A stretch of 64,000 bases of DNA, from NCBI RefSeq assembly GCF_027988105.1, contig NZ_JAQJZJ010000001.1:310001-374000 (forward strand), in the 5' to 3' direction. This DNA is from Pseudomonas aestuarii. Lineage in GTDB: Bacteria > Pseudomonadota > Gammaproteobacteria > Pseudomonadales > Pseudomonadaceae. A model generated the notes under the pieces. It was not told where the DNA came from, searched no databases, and saw only the letters and a list, made by a program, of their open reading frames with translations. Each line of letters opens with the position of its first letter. The stretch's first letter is position 1. Position numbers and translations under genes: made by a program. Of this stretch, positions 8,065 through 16,291 are shown one piece after another.

Positions 8065-9108
8065 TCAGCGGAAAGCTGGTACTACGTGCTTGATGAACAG
8101 TTCTAGGGACTTCTTCTTCTCGGCGTGAGACAGGCCGTTATCGGCCCAGAAACTGAACTCATCGACGCCCAGTTCCTGATAATGCTTGATCCGCGTGATG
8201 ATTTCTTCTGGGGTGCCGATCATGGTGTTCTTGTGGATGTTTTCCAACTCGAACTCCGGGCGTTCCTTGAACTTCTCTTCTGGGCTTGGCGCCAGCAAGC
8301 CATTGACCGGGGTCTGCTTGTTGCCGAACCAGGCGTCGAAGGTGCGGTAGAAGCGCGAGATGGCCGTAGCGCCGACCTTCCAGCCCTCGGGGTCGTCGCT
8401 ACTGTGCACGTGAGTATGGCGCAGCACCATCAGTTGCGGGCGCGGCACCTCAGGGTTGTTGGCTAGGGCGGTTTCGAACTTGTTCATCAGGTCGACCACT
8501 TCTTCGTCGCCCTTCATCAGCGGGGTGACCATCACATTGCAGCCGTGCTTGACCGCGAAATTGTGCGAGTCGGGGTCGCGTGCGGCGATCCACAGGGGCG
8601 GGCCCGGTTGCTGGATCGGCTTGGGTGAGGAGGTGGCAGTGGGGAACTTCCAGATCTCGCCATCGTGGGCGTAGTCGCCCTGCCACAGCGCCTTGACTAC
8701 TGGAACCATCTCGCGCAGATGCTGGCCGCCGGAGGAAGCCGGCATGCCGCCGGCCATGCGGTCGAACTCGTACTGGTAGGCACCGCGAGCCAAACCCACT
8801 TCCATGCGGCCGTTGCTGATCACGTCGAGCAGGGCGCATTCGCCGGCCACCCGGATGGGGTGCCAGAACGGCGCGATGATGGTGCCAGCGCCGAGGCGAA
8901 TGGTCGTGGTCTTGGCAGCCAGGTACGACAGCAGCGGCATCGGGCTCGGCGAGATGGTGTATTCCATCGCGTGGTGCTCGCCGATCCATACGGTGCTGAA
9001 GCCGCCGGCCTCGGCCATCAGGGTCAACTCGGTGAGATTCTCGAACAGTTGACGATGGCTGATCTGCTCGTCGTAGCGCTCCATGTGCACGAACAAAGAA
9101 AATTTCAT
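8065..9108 (-). CDS. LLM-class flavin-dependent oxygenase (TgnA-like ring-opening component)
   Basis: A 347-residue bacterial-luciferase-like TIM-barrel protein: MKFSLFVHMERYDE start, FSTVWIGEHHAMEYTISPSP, AAKTTTIRLGAGTIIAPFWHPIRVAGECALLD and NGRMEVGLARGAYQYEFDRM are classic LLM blocks around the flavin site. Group members use reduced FMN made by a separate reductase. In this gene set it fits the oxygenase of trigonelline degradation, which opens the N-methylpyridinium ring directly between C5 and C6. GAGGTAA precedes the ATG at 9108; the longer open frame upstream has no family similarity. The gene appears monocistronic, with an operator about 140 bases upstream. Alternative: another N-heterocycle oxygenase such as a pyridine or pyrimidine type. 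Confidence 0.8.
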   Translation of the reverse strand: MKFSLFVHMERYDEQISHRQLFENLTELTLMAEAGGFSTVWIGEHHAMEYTISPSPMPLLSYLAAKTTTIRLGAGTIIAPFWHPIRVAGECALLDVISNGRMEVGLARGAYQYEFDRMAGGMPASSGGQHLREMVPVVKALWQGDYAHDGEIWKFPTATSSPKPIQQPGPPLWIAARDPDSHNFAVKHGCNVMVTPLMKGDEEVVDLMNKFETALANNPEVPRPQLMVLRHTHVHSSDDPEGWKVGATAISRFYRTFDAWFGNKQTPVNGLLAPSPEEKFKERPEFELENIHKNTMIGTPEEIITRIKHYQELGVDEFSFWADNGLSHAEKKKSLELFIKHVVPAFR

Positions 9109-9427
9109 GACGCTTACCTCGAAGCTTGGTGTGTTGATCTCGGCGCTAGGCTGGCCGCTGTGTGAAGAGCGCACTGCGCTACATCGGTGTGATCCTGTCG
9201 CGACTGCTGGGAGGCCAGTGTGAGGGCTCCATGTACCGCGTGTTATTGGTATACCATAATATGGGATATCTGCAAGATTTTTCCACCCGCGCCTGCTGTT
9301 CGTAAGAATAGAGGACGGGCAGCGTGGCAAAACCCCGCGAAGGCATCCTCCAGCAGGTCGACTTTCCCGTCCGCCTGAGGCAGTACGGCATTGCGCAGGG
9401 CTTGCTGGATACCTGCGGCGGGGGCGA
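9109..9427. promoter_or_regulatory. Upstream region of the LLM oxygenase gene
   Basis: No gene is supported. It lies between the oxygenase and the upstream flavin reductase gene on the same strand, and contains island operator copy 2. The segment between the operator and 9427 shows nothing recognisable. Confidence 0.55.
9246..9257. promoter_or_regulatory. Island operator copy 2 (TTGGTATACCAT)
   Basis: Near-perfect palindrome with core TGGTATACCA at 9247-9256, about 140 bases upstream of the oxygenase start. On the coding (minus) strand it is preceded by TATTAT, which could serve as a -10 element, so a bound repressor would cover the transcription start. Confidence 0.7.
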
Positions 9428-9913
9428 TTAAGCGAAAGCTTGCAGGGCGCCCATCTTGCCGCGGCAATAGACCATCGGCATCACTTCCAGCTCCGGCACG
9501 ATCAGGTTCTTTACCGCGCCAACCAGAATGGCGTGGTCGCCGCCTTCATATTCACGCCAAAGCTCGCACTCGATGATCGCCGTGGCATTGCGCAGTACCG
9601 GGTTGCCCAGCTCGCTGAGGCTCCACTCGATACCCTGCGCCTTGTCGCTGCCCTTGCGGGCGAAGGCATAAGCCTCGCTCTGCTGCTCGGCCGACAACAA
9701 ATGTATGGCGAAACGCTTGCTCTTGATCAGTGCTGGGTAGGAATCGGAGCTGTAGTTGGGGCAGAACAGCACCAACGGCGGGTCCATCGACAGCGAACTG
9801 AACGCACTGGCGGTCATGCCGACGATGTCACCGTTATCGTCCAGGGTGGTGATCACGGTCACGCCGGAGGGGAAAGAGCCCATGACTTGTTTATAGGCAT
9901 TTGCATCGATCAT
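9428..9913 (-). CDS. Flavin reductase 1 (TgnB/RutF-like)
   Basis: A 161-residue flavin reductase of the HpaC/RutF split-barrel family: MGSFPSGVTVITT, GMTASAFSSLSMDPPLVLFC, FAIHLLSAEQ and the GGDHAILVGAV motif that contacts flavin and NAD(P)H. It should make FMNH2 with NAD(P)H for the LLM oxygenase encoded just downstream. AGAGGTG lies before the ATG at 9913. It is about three-quarters identical by eye to flavin reductase 2 at 19645-20130, with equal length. It has its own operator (copy 3) about 95 bases upstream. Confidence 0.88.
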   Translation of the reverse strand: MIDANAYKQVMGSFPSGVTVITTLDDNGDIVGMTASAFSSLSMDPPLVLFCPNYSSDSYPALIKSKRFAIHLLSAEQQSEAYAFARKGSDKAQGIEWSLSELGNPVLRNATAIIECELWREYEGGDHAILVGAVKNLIVPELEVMPMVYCRGKMGALQAFA

Positions 9914-10005
9914 CTGGAACACCTCTGCAGAGCATGGCTGCGACCGGCAGCGCTGTGGAATGGAAGTAGGGCTGTCCGGCAAGAATGACGGCGAGCTTGT
10001 GTCTG

Positions 10006-10017
10006 ATGGTATACCGT
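10006..10017. promoter_or_regulatory. Island operator copy 3 (ATGGTATACCGT)
   Basis: One mismatch to the palindrome (last core base G). It is followed by AATA like copies 5, 6 and 7, so on the coding strand of flavin reductase 1 it is preceded by TATTAC, a possible -10 element. Confidence 0.65.
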
Positions 10018-10337
10018 AATATTGGCTATGCAAGCGCTTTTTTAGTGGGCTGAATAGTTGCCGACAGGCGTAGCTGTCCTTGGAGAGCGTTTTGCTGGGC
10101 GGGTTTGTTTGCGGTTTCGCGAGCGGGTAATGGGGCATGACACGAGCGGCAGCATGGTGGCGTTTGCGCCATGAGCAAATTCCTGACTGCTGTTCACCAG
10201 CGGCTACGGCTGGATTTGCCAAGGTTGGGCGGCACTGTTGCAGGCGGTGTTCGTCGCGGGTGCATTGCTGGGTTGCGCGGCTGCGTAGCTAACCGGTCCT
10301 GCAACACGATTCGACTCAGCGTTTAACCAGTCCCTTA

Positions 10338-10379
10338 CAAAACAAAACCCCTTGTCTTCATGCGGAAGAGCAAGGGGTT
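10338..10379 (-). terminator. Rho-independent terminator of the ABC-importer operon
   Basis: Stem AACCCCTTG/CAAGGGGTT (10346-10354 with 10371-10379), then TTGTTTTG on the minus strand. It lies about 20 bases after the stop codon of the ATPase gene. Confidence 0.85.
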
Positions 10380-10398
10380 GCCTGTATTGCGTCAGGGC

Positions 10399-11553
10399 TC
10401 AGTGCGCACCGGCCGTCTTGCTCAGGTCGTTCTCGCTCCATTCGCTGTACACGCAGGCATCGGCCGCGGCCCAGCGTACGCGCACCTCGGCGCCGGCATG
10501 CAGCGGCAGCAGATTGCCGGACAGGGCCTTGACCGTGAGCGACGTGCCGCCGGCGGTGACCACGTTGTAGGTCAGGCTTTCGCCGAGGAACACCACTTCG
10601 TTGACTGTGGCGCCGATCTCGTTCCAGCCGGGCGCCAGGGGCTCCTGCAGCGCCTGTTGGCTGGTCAGAGCCTGGGCTTTTTCCGGGCGCACCATCAGCA
10701 GCAGGTCCTGCGCGGCTTGCAGGCCTGGGGTCGGGCGCATGGCCAGGGACTGGCTCTCGAACTGCGCGGCGGCGTCGCCCAGGGCCTTGACCCTTAGGAA
10801 ATTGGAGTTGCCGAGGAAGGCGGCGACGAAGGCGTTCGGCGGGTTCTGGTAGAGGTCGTAGCCACTGCCCAGGCCGACGATCTTGCCGTGACTGAAGATG
10901 GCGATGCGCTGCGACAGGCGCATCGCTTCTTCCTGGTCGTGAGTCACGTAGACGATGGTGATGCCGAGGCGCCGGTGCAGGTGGCGCAGTTCGTCCTGCA
11001 GCTCCTCGCGCAGCTTCTTGTCCAGGGCGCCGAGCGGTTCGTCCATCAGCAGGATGCGCGGTTCGTAGACCAGTGCCCGGGCAATCGCCACCCGTTGTTG
11101 CTGGCCGCCGGACAGCTGGGCCGGGCGGCGATGGGCGAAGTCATCCAGTTGCACCAGCTTGAGCATGGCGTCGACCTGGCGTTCGCGCTCGGCGGCTTGC
11201 ATTTTGCGCAGGGTCAGCGGAAAGGCAATGTTGTCGCGTACCGACAGGTGCGGGAACAGCGAGTAGCGCTGGAACACCATGCCGATGTCGCGCTTGTGAG
11301 GCGGCACCTTGATCAGCGAGTTACCCTCGACCAGGATTTCCCCGGAAGTGGGCGTCTCGAAGCCGGCGAGCATCGACAAGGTGGTGCTCTTGCCAGAGCC
11401 GCTGGAGCCGAGGAAGGTGAGGAACTCTCCTTCCTTGATGTCCAGCGAGATGTTGTCCACGGCGGCGAAGTCGCCGTAGTACTTGTTCAGGTTGCGCAGG
11501 CTGACCAGGGGTTGTTGATTGGCTTGGGCGGAATTTTTGATCACGGCACTCAT
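10399..11553 (-). CDS. ABC importer ATP-binding protein (PotA-like)
   Basis: A 384-residue ABC ATPase with Walker A GSSGSGKST (residues 49-57), Q-loop VFQRYSLFPHL, signature LSGGQQQR (about 147-154), Walker B ILLMDEPLGALD and switch histidine VTHDQEEA. A C-terminal TOBE-type domain (about 290-375) completes the PotA/FbpC/spermidine-putrescine arrangement. It powers uptake by the two permeases encoded upstream in the same operon (order binding protein, permease 1, permease 2, ATPase). The Q-loop has ArgTyr (FQRYSLFPH) where many PotA proteins have SerTyr/AsnTyr. The substrate is probably a cationic or betaine-like nitrogen compound. Confidence 0.9.
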   Translation of the reverse strand: MSAVIKNSAQANQQPLVSLRNLNKYYGDFAAVDNISLDIKEGEFLTFLGSSGSGKSTTLSMLAGFETPTSGEILVEGNSLIKVPPHKRDIGMVFQRYSLFPHLSVRDNIAFPLTLRKMQAAERERQVDAMLKLVQLDDFAHRRPAQLSGGQQQRVAIARALVYEPRILLMDEPLGALDKKLREELQDELRHLHRRLGITIVYVTHDQEEAMRLSQRIAIFSHGKIVGLGSGYDLYQNPPNAFVAAFLGNSNFLRVKALGDAAAQFESQSLAMRPTPGLQAAQDLLLMVRPEKAQALTSQQALQEPLAPGWNEIGATVNEVVFLGESLTYNVVTAGGTSLTVKALSGNLLPLHAGAEVRVRWAAADACVYSEWSENDLSKTAGAH

Positions 11554-11570
11554 GTCGTTCTCCTCGGCGC

Positions 11571-12380
11571 TCAGGCGCTGACTTCATTACGCCGGCGCAG
11601 AGCAGCGGCGATCACCATTATTAGGACGGACAGGCCGATCAGTAGCGTCGAGGCGACGGCGATCACTGGGGTCAGGTCCTGGCGGAGGGTGGTCCACATT
11701 TTCACGGGCAGAGTCTGCAGGGTCGGGCTGGCCATCATCACGCTGAGCACCACCTCGTCCCACGACACCAGGAAGGCGAATAGGGCGCCGGCAACCATGC
11801 CCGGACGGATCGCTGGAAAGGTCACCTTGTACACCGCCTGCATGCGCGAGGCGCCGCAGATCACCGCGGCATCCTCGATCGACTGATCGAACAGCTTCAG
11901 CGAGTTGATGATCGAGATGATGGTGAACGGCAGCGCGACTATCACGTGGCTGACTACGAAGGAAAACAGCGTGCCGGTGTAACCCAGCTTGAGAAACAGC
12001 GCATAAACCGCCACCGCGATGATCACCAGGGGCACGATCATCGGCAGGGTGAACAAGCCGTAGAGCAGTTCGCGTCCCGGAAAACGCCCGCGCACCAGGG
12101 CAAAAGCGGTCGGTAGGCCGAGGGCGACAGCGCACAGGGTGGTCAGCACCGCGACCTTTAAACTGGTCAGCACCGAGGCCATCCACTCCGGGTTGGAGAA
12201 GAACTGTTCATACCATTTCAGCGTCCAGCCCGGCGGCGGGAACACCAGCCACTGCGAGGAGCCGAACGATAGCAGCACGATGAACACAATCGGCAGCAGC
12301 AGAAACAGGGCGATCAGCCCGGTGGTCAGGTAGAGGCCGATGCGCAGGCGCGGCCCCATGGCATTGGGTGTCAGCAACAT
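11571..12380 (-). CDS. ABC importer permease 2 (PotC-like)
   Basis: A 269-residue inner-membrane permease with about six helices. The EAA loop that docks to the ATPase is visible as IEDAAVICGASRMQAVYKVTFPAIRPG. It aligns with the PotC/YdcV branch: an N-terminal helix, then FPPPGWTLKWYEQFFSNPEW, typical of spermidine/putrescine permease II. GAGGTAA lies six bases before the ATG at 12380. It starts six bases after the stop of permease 1 and ends 17 bases before the ATPase start, so it is a middle gene of a tight operon. Confidence 0.9.
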   Translation of the reverse strand: MLLTPNAMGPRLRIGLYLTTGLIALFLLLPIVFIVLLSFGSSQWLVFPPPGWTLKWYEQFFSNPEWMASVLTSLKVAVLTTLCAVALGLPTAFALVRGRFPGRELLYGLFTLPMIVPLVIIAVAVYALFLKLGYTGTLFSFVVSHVIVALPFTIISIINSLKLFDQSIEDAAVICGASRMQAVYKVTFPAIRPGMVAGALFAFLVSWDEVVLSVMMASPTLQTLPVKMWTTLRQDLTPVIAVASTLLIGLSVLIMVIAAALRRRNEVSA

Positions 12381-12386
12381 GCTCGG

Positions 12387-13301
12387 TTACCTCGCATTGC
12401 TGGCGCCGACCGGGGATTCCGGCTGGAGCTTAAGGTAGAAGTAGAACAGCACCAGGGTGATGCCTATCAGCAACGCGGCTGCGGCACTGGCGATACCCCA
12501 GTTGAGGAAGGATTGCACCTGCTGAATGATGAACTCCGGCAGCATCATGTTCTGCGCGCCGCCGAGCAGCGCCGGGGTCACGTAGTAACCGAGGGACATG
12601 ACGAAGACCATCAGCCCGCCGGAGAACAAGCCGGGGCGGCACAGTGGCAGGAACACCTGGAAGAAATTGCGCCACGGGCTGGCGCCGCAGATGGCCCCAG
12701 CCTGCAACACCATCGGGTCAATGGCCTGCATGGTCGCCTGCAGCGGCAGGACGATGAACGGGATCATGATGTAGCTCATGCCGATCACCACGCCGGTGAG
12801 GTTGTGCACCATCTCCAGCGGCTGGTCGATGATGCCCATCGCCATCAGCGCCTTGTTGATCACCCCGGAGGCCTGCAGTAGCACCAGCCAGGAGTAGGTG
12901 CGCGCCAGCAGGCTGGTCCACATCGACAGCAGCACGATGTTCAGCAGCCAACGGCCCCAGCCGCGCGGCACCAGGGTGATCGCCCAGGCTAGGGGAAAGC
13001 CCAGCAGCAGGCTGATCACCGTGACGAGGCCGGCCACTGAGAAGGTATTAAGCAGCACACGGGTGTAGGCCGAGTTGGCGAACAGTTGTTCGTAGTTGCC
13101 CAGTCCCAGGCTGGGTTCCAGTACACCGCGCATGAGCAAACCGATCAGTGGCGCGAGGAAGAACAGGCCGAGGAACAGCAAGGCTGGCAGCAAGTTGGAG
13201 AACCCCCGCCAGCGCTGTGCCTTGGAACTGTTCGCCATGCCGGCGGCGCGCGAAGCGGCGCCGGCAACGTGGGTCGATTGACTGGACTGGGCGCTAGTCA
13301 T
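12387..13301 (-). CDS. ABC importer permease 1 (PotB-like)
   Basis: A 304-residue inner-membrane permease. After a polar N-terminus of about 35 residues rich in Ser/Ala come about six helices; the EAA loop is VLQAGAICGASPWRNFFQVFLPLCRPG. It belongs to the PotB/YdcU branch and pairs with the PotC-like protein. The ATG at 13301 comes one base after the TAA of the binding-protein gene (TAACATG), so translation probably restarts there; no strong separate ribosome site was seen. An open frame upstream of this ATG lies inside the binding-protein gene and is discarded. Confidence 0.88.
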   Translation of the reverse strand: MTSAQSSQSTHVAGAASRAAGMANSSKAQRWRGFSNLLPALLFLGLFFLAPLIGLLMRGVLEPSLGLGNYEQLFANSAYTRVLLNTFSVAGLVTVISLLLGFPLAWAITLVPRGWGRWLLNIVLLSMWTSLLARTYSWLVLLQASGVINKALMAMGIIDQPLEMVHNLTGVVIGMSYIMIPFIVLPLQATMQAIDPMVLQAGAICGASPWRNFFQVFLPLCRPGLFSGGLMVFVMSLGYYVTPALLGGAQNMMLPEFIIQQVQSFLNWGIASAAAALLIGITLVLFYFYLKLQPESPVGASNAR

Positions 13302-13302
13302 G

Positions 13303-14328
13303 TTATTTGACCAGCCACTCGTTCCACTGGGCGGAGATGGCTTCGCCATGCTTGGCCCAGTAGGCGTAGTCGAGGTTGACCTGATCCTTGACGTGGGCGG
13401 TCGGCAAGCTCGGCGCCAGGTCGGCATTCAGCTGCTCGACACTGCCGACGTTGACCGGCGCGTAGGCGGTGAGGTTGGCGAAGTCGGCCTGGCCCTTGGC
13501 GCTGCTGGCGTTGGCCAGGAACTTCATGGCGGCGTCCTTGTTCTTCGCACCCTTGGGGATGACCAGGAAGTCGGCCATGACCAGATTCTGCTTCCAGCTC
13601 ACCCCAACCGGCGCGCCGTCCTGCTGCAGGGCATAGACGCGGCCATTCCAGAACTGACCGAGGCTGACTTCACCTGAGGCCAGCAGCTGCTGCGACTGCG
13701 CGCCGCCGCCCCACCAGACGATGTCCTGCTTGATGCTGTCGAGCTTCTTGAAGGCGCGTTCCAGGTCCAGCGGATAGAGCTTGTCGGCCGCGACGCCATC
13801 GGCGAGCAGAGCCAGTTCCAGCACGCCGGGGCTGGCCCATTTGTACAGCGCGCGTTTGCCGGGGTAGGTGGCAGTGTCGAACAGCGCGGTCCAGTCCTGC
13901 GGGGCGCTGGCGCCGACCTTACCTTGGTTGTAGCCGAGCACGAAGGAGAAGTAGAAGGAGCCGACGCCGTGGTCGGAGACGAAGCGCGGATCGATCGTCT
14001 CACGCTTAATCACGCCGAAGTCCAGCGGTTCGAGCAGACCCTCGCTGGCGGCGCGCAGGGCGAAATCGGCCTCGACGTCGACCACGTCCCACTGCACGTT
14101 GCCGCTTTCGACCATGGCCTTGAGCTTGCCGTAGTCAGTCGGGCCGTCCTGCACCACGCGGATACCACTGGCTTCAGTGAAGGGTTCTGCCCAGGCCTGC
14201 TTCTGCGCGTCCTGGGTGCTGCCGCCCCAGCTGACGAAGTTCAGGCTCTCGGCGGCGAAAGCAGTGCTGGCGCTTGCCACTAGAGCCAGGGCGGCGAGGG
14301 TGGCGGTGATGGGGTTACTCTGCAACAT
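13303..14328 (-). CDS. ABC importer substrate-binding protein (PotD-like)
   Basis: A 341-residue periplasmic binding protein, first gene of the PotDBCA-type operon. The signal peptide ends STAFA before AESLNFVSWGG. Family blocks: WDVVDVEADFALRAASEGLL, GSFYFSFVLGYNQGK, GKRALYKWASPGVLELALLA and DIVWWGGGAQSQQLLASGEV. It is the paralogue of the orphan protein at 4300-5316; the two are clearly related over the whole length. GAGGA precedes the ATG. A degenerate operator (copy 4) lies about 130 bases upstream, so it likely answers to the island regulator. Confidence 0.9.
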   Translation of the reverse strand: MLQSNPITATLAALALVASASTAFAAESLNFVSWGGSTQDAQKQAWAEPFTEASGIRVVQDGPTDYGKLKAMVESGNVQWDVVDVEADFALRAASEGLLEPLDFGVIKRETIDPRFVSDHGVGSFYFSFVLGYNQGKVGASAPQDWTALFDTATYPGKRALYKWASPGVLELALLADGVAADKLYPLDLERAFKKLDSIKQDIVWWGGGAQSQQLLASGEVSLGQFWNGRVYALQQDGAPVGVSWKQNLVMADFLVIPKGAKNKDAAMKFLANASSAKGQADFANLTAYAPVNVGSVEQLNADLAPSLPTAHVKDQVNLDYAYWAKHGEAISAQWNEWLVK

Positions 14329-14460
14329 GCTGTATTCCTCGAGTTTGTAGTTGTTGTCGAGTTGCTATGTATGAAAGTAAAGCTGGGTATGTTGTGGCTC
14401 GGGGTCTGCCAACGTACCTAGATCGTCCACTGGAATGGCCGGCCTATGGAATATCATATT

Positions 14461-14472
14461 ATGGTATTCCAA
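14461..14472. promoter_or_regulatory. Island operator copy 4 (ATGGTATTCCAA)
   Basis: One mismatch in the core (TGGTATTCCA). It is preceded by TATT on the plus strand, i.e. the asymmetric flank is in reverse orientation to copies 2, 3, 5, 6 and 7. It also forms the right arm of a 23-base imperfect palindrome at 14448-14470 with arms GGAATATCAT and ATGGTATTCC. About 130 bases upstream of the binding-protein start. Confidence 0.5.
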
Positions 14473-14657
14473 GATATCTGCAAGCCTTGCGTGACTGCTG
14501 GGTCGTGGCGAGCAGATTGAGCGACTGATGGTCGTCGACTAATCATCACCAGAGAGGGCAAGCACTGCATTGAGCGTGGGGCTGATTTGCGGTTGGGGTT
14601 GCGGCTGAGATGGCGTAGCGGGATGTGCGGGGAGGATGTTGCCGGTAACACGGGGTG

Positions 14658-14682
14658 GCGGGAGGGGCATGGCCCCTCCCGC
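14658..14682. terminator. GC-rich hairpin after ribBX
   Basis: Perfect 11-base stem GCGGGAGGGGC/GCCCCTCCCGC with a three-base loop, ten bases past the ribBX stop codon. It lacks a T-tract, so it may end transcription weakly or protect the 3' end of the transcript. Confidence 0.5.
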
Positions 14683-14691
14683 GGCTCGAGA

Positions 14692-15801
14692 CTATTCGCC
14701 GAAGCCGAGGGTTTCCACAACTTCCAGGTCATAGCCAGTCAGTCCGGCGTATTTCAGCGGGGCGCCGAGGTGGCGCAGTTTGCCGACGCCTAGATCCTTG
14801 AGGATCTGCGCACCGGTGCCGACTTCGGAGTAGATGCGCGACTGCGAGCGGTTGAACTGCTGGCGCGGTTGGGTCAGTTGCGGCACGCGCTCGAGCAGGG
14901 CCTGGGACGACTCGTTGTTGGCCAGCACCACGACCACACCGCGCCCTTCTTCGGCGACCTTCTGCAGCGCCGCCCACAGCGTCCAGTTCTGCGGGCCGGT
15001 GTACTCGGCGCCGACCAGGTCGCGCAGCGGGTCGATCACGTGGACGCGCACCAGGGTCGGTTCGTCGCGCTTGATCTCGCCCATCACCATGGCCATGTGC
15101 ACGCCGCCTTCGATGCGATCCTCGTAGGTGATCAGACGGAAGTCGCCGTGCACCGTCGGCAGTTCGCGCTCGCCGATGCGGGTGACCGTGTGTTCGGTAC
15201 TCAGGCGATAGTGGATAAGGTCGGCGATGGTGCCGATCTTGATCCCGTGCAGGGCCGCGAAGCTTTCCAAGTCGGGGCGGCGGGCCATGCTGCCGTCCTC
15301 GTTCATCACCTCGACGATCACCGCCGCCGGGCTGTAGCCGGCCAGGCGGGCCAGGTCGCAACCGGCTTCGGTGTGCCCGGCGCGGTTGAGTACGCCGCCA
15401 TCGCGGGCGCGCAGTGGGAAGATGTGCCCAGGTTGCACCAGGTCTTCGGCTTTGGCGTCTGCTGCCACGGCAGCCAGCACCGTGCGCGCGCGGTCGGCGG
15501 CGGAGATACCGGTGGTCACGCCAGTGGCGGCCTCGATGGAAATGGTGAAAGCGGTGGAGAAGGCGCTGCCGTTGCTCGGCACCATCTGCTCCAGGCCGAG
15601 GCGCTGGCAGTGCTCGTCGGTCAGGGTCAGGCAGATCAGCCCGCGTGCCTCGCGAGCCATGAAGTTGATCGCGGCCGGCGTGCAGGCTTCTGCGGCCAGC
15701 AGTAGATCGCCCTCGTTCTCGCGGTCTTCGTCATCGACCAGCAGGACCATCTTGCCCTGGCGGAAGTCTTCGATGATTTCTTCGATGCTGTTGAATGGCA
15801 T
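14692..15801 (-). CDS. ribB: 3,4-dihydroxy-2-butanone-4-phosphate synthase with degenerate RibA domain (RibBX)
   Basis: A 369-residue two-domain protein. The N-terminal RibB domain (about 1-200) has the metal/substrate motif [11 protein letters not shown], the [17 protein letters not shown] segment and [13 protein letters not shown]. It makes dihydroxybutanone phosphate, a riboflavin precursor, from ribulose 5-phosphate. The C-terminal RibA-like domain lacks the zinc-binding cysteines and the catalytic residues expected for GTP cyclohydrolase II (no Cys in the region after [14 protein letters not shown]), which is the RibBX type common in pseudomonads. Its place in the catabolic island, with an operator in front, suggests an inducible extra copy that raises flavin supply for the FMN-dependent oxygenase. 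GTGAGAG precedes the ATG. Confidence 0.88.
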   Translation of the reverse strand: MPFNSIEEIIEDFRQGKMVLLVDDEDRENEGDLLLAAEACTPAAINFMAREARGLICLTLTDEHCQRLGLEQMVPSNGSAFSTAFTISIEAATGVTTGISAADRARTVLAAVAADAKAEDLVQPGHIFPLRARDGGVLNRAGHTEAGCDLARLAGYSPAAVIVEVMNEDGSMARRPDLESFAALHGIKIGTIADLIHYRLSTEHTVTRIGERELPTVHGDFRLITYEDRIEGGVHMAMVMGEIKRDEPTLVRVHVIDPLRDLVGAEYTGPQNWTLWAALQKVAEEGRGVVVVLANNESSQALLERVPQLTQPRQQFNRSQSRIYSEVGTGAQILKDLGVGKLRHLGAPLKYAGLTGYDLEVVETLGFGE

Positions 15802-15848
15802 GCCAGTGCTCTCACGGTTTGCGATGGAAGACGGTTGTCCGGTAGACT

Positions 15849-15864
15849 TTATGGTATACCATAA
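15849..15864. promoter_or_regulatory. Island operator copy 5 (16-base perfect palindrome)
   Basis: TTATGGTATACCATAA is a perfect 16-base palindrome, the best of the seven sites. It sits between the divergent ribBX (start 15801) and DUF1330 gene (start 15896), 48 and 31 bases away, so one bound dimer could block both promoters. Confidence 0.75.
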
Positions 15865-15895
15865 TACATAAAGTTGACGAATAACGGAGATGGCG

Positions 15896-16189
15896 ATGAA
15901 GGCTTATTGGATTGCCCATGTCGAAGTAACCGACCCCGAGCAGTACGGCGAATACACCCGGCGGGCACCAGCGGCTTTCGCCAAGTATGGCGGCACCTTC
16001 CTCGCCCGTGGCGGCCGTGCGCAGGCGTTGGAAGGCCGGGCTACGCCGCCGCGCAACGTGCTGATCGAATTCGCGTCCTACGAACAGGCGCTGGCTTGTT
16101 ACAACTCGCCGGAGTACCAGGAGGCCTGCGGCCACCGGCAAGGGGCGGCTATTGCCGAGGTGATCATAGTCGAGGGCTGCGCGCCCTGA
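15896..16189 (+). CDS. DUF1330 family protein
   Basis: A 97-residue ferredoxin-like (dimeric alpha/beta barrel) protein of DUF1330: MKAYWIAHVEVTDPEQYGEY start, FLARGGRAQALEG middle and FASYEQALACYNSPEYQEA end, which match the family closely. No enzymatic activity is established; relatives of the same fold act in small-molecule catabolism. The ATG at 15896 has GGAG six bases upstream; the ATG two codons earlier is too close to that site. It is the only plus-strand gene in the island besides the BCCT gene and shares operator copy 5 with ribBX. Confidence 0.85.
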   Translation: MKAYWIAHVEVTDPEQYGEYTRRAPAAFAKYGGTFLARGGRAQALEGRATPPRNVLIEFASYEQALACYNSPEYQEACGHRQGAAIAEVIIVEGCAP

Positions 16190-16242
16190 GCTGAGTCATC
16201 TGGGCTATGTCCCAGTCATGTGTTGGCAACAGCGCCGCGTCC

Positions 16243-16268
16243 GTAGGAGCCAGCAAGCGGGCTCCTAC
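16243..16268. repeat. REP-like palindrome (GTAGGAGCC type)
   Basis: GTAGGAGCC at 16243-16251 pairs with GGCTCCTAC at 16260-16268. This is the form of the abundant Pseudomonas REP sequence. It lies between the convergent DUF1330 and Nudix genes, where it may also stop transcripts from both sides. Confidence 0.75.
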
Positions 16269-16291
16269 AAAGGCGTCGGCGCGATGCAGGC

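Larger units (their letters stand above)
9914..10398. other. Intergenic region with operator 3 and a terminator
   Basis: No gene is supported. From left to right: promoter and operator of flavin reductase 1, about 300 bases with nothing recognisable, then the terminator of the ABC-importer operon at 10338-10379. Confidence 0.55.
14329..14691. promoter_or_regulatory. Upstream region of the ABC operon and end of ribBX
   Basis: No gene is supported. It contains the promoter/operator region of the importer operon (copy 4 at 14461-14471, inside a 23-base imperfect inverted repeat at 14448-14470) and the GC-rich hairpin after ribBX at 14658-14682. The rest shows nothing recognisable. Confidence 0.55.

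Noticed and set aside
8065..9108. Assignment of the LLM oxygenase as RutA (pyrimidine oxygenase) and the island as a rut operon
   Set aside because: The gene mix resembles rut (LLM, isochorismatase, alpha/beta hydrolase, RutF-like reductase), but RutC, RutE and RutG are missing, and SSADH, BCCT carrier and DUF1185 fit the trigonelline model better.
14454..14732. 92-codon minus-strand frame after ribBX
   Set aside because: It overlaps the 3' end of ribBX in another frame and the operator region; Pro/Ser/Arg-rich with no motif.
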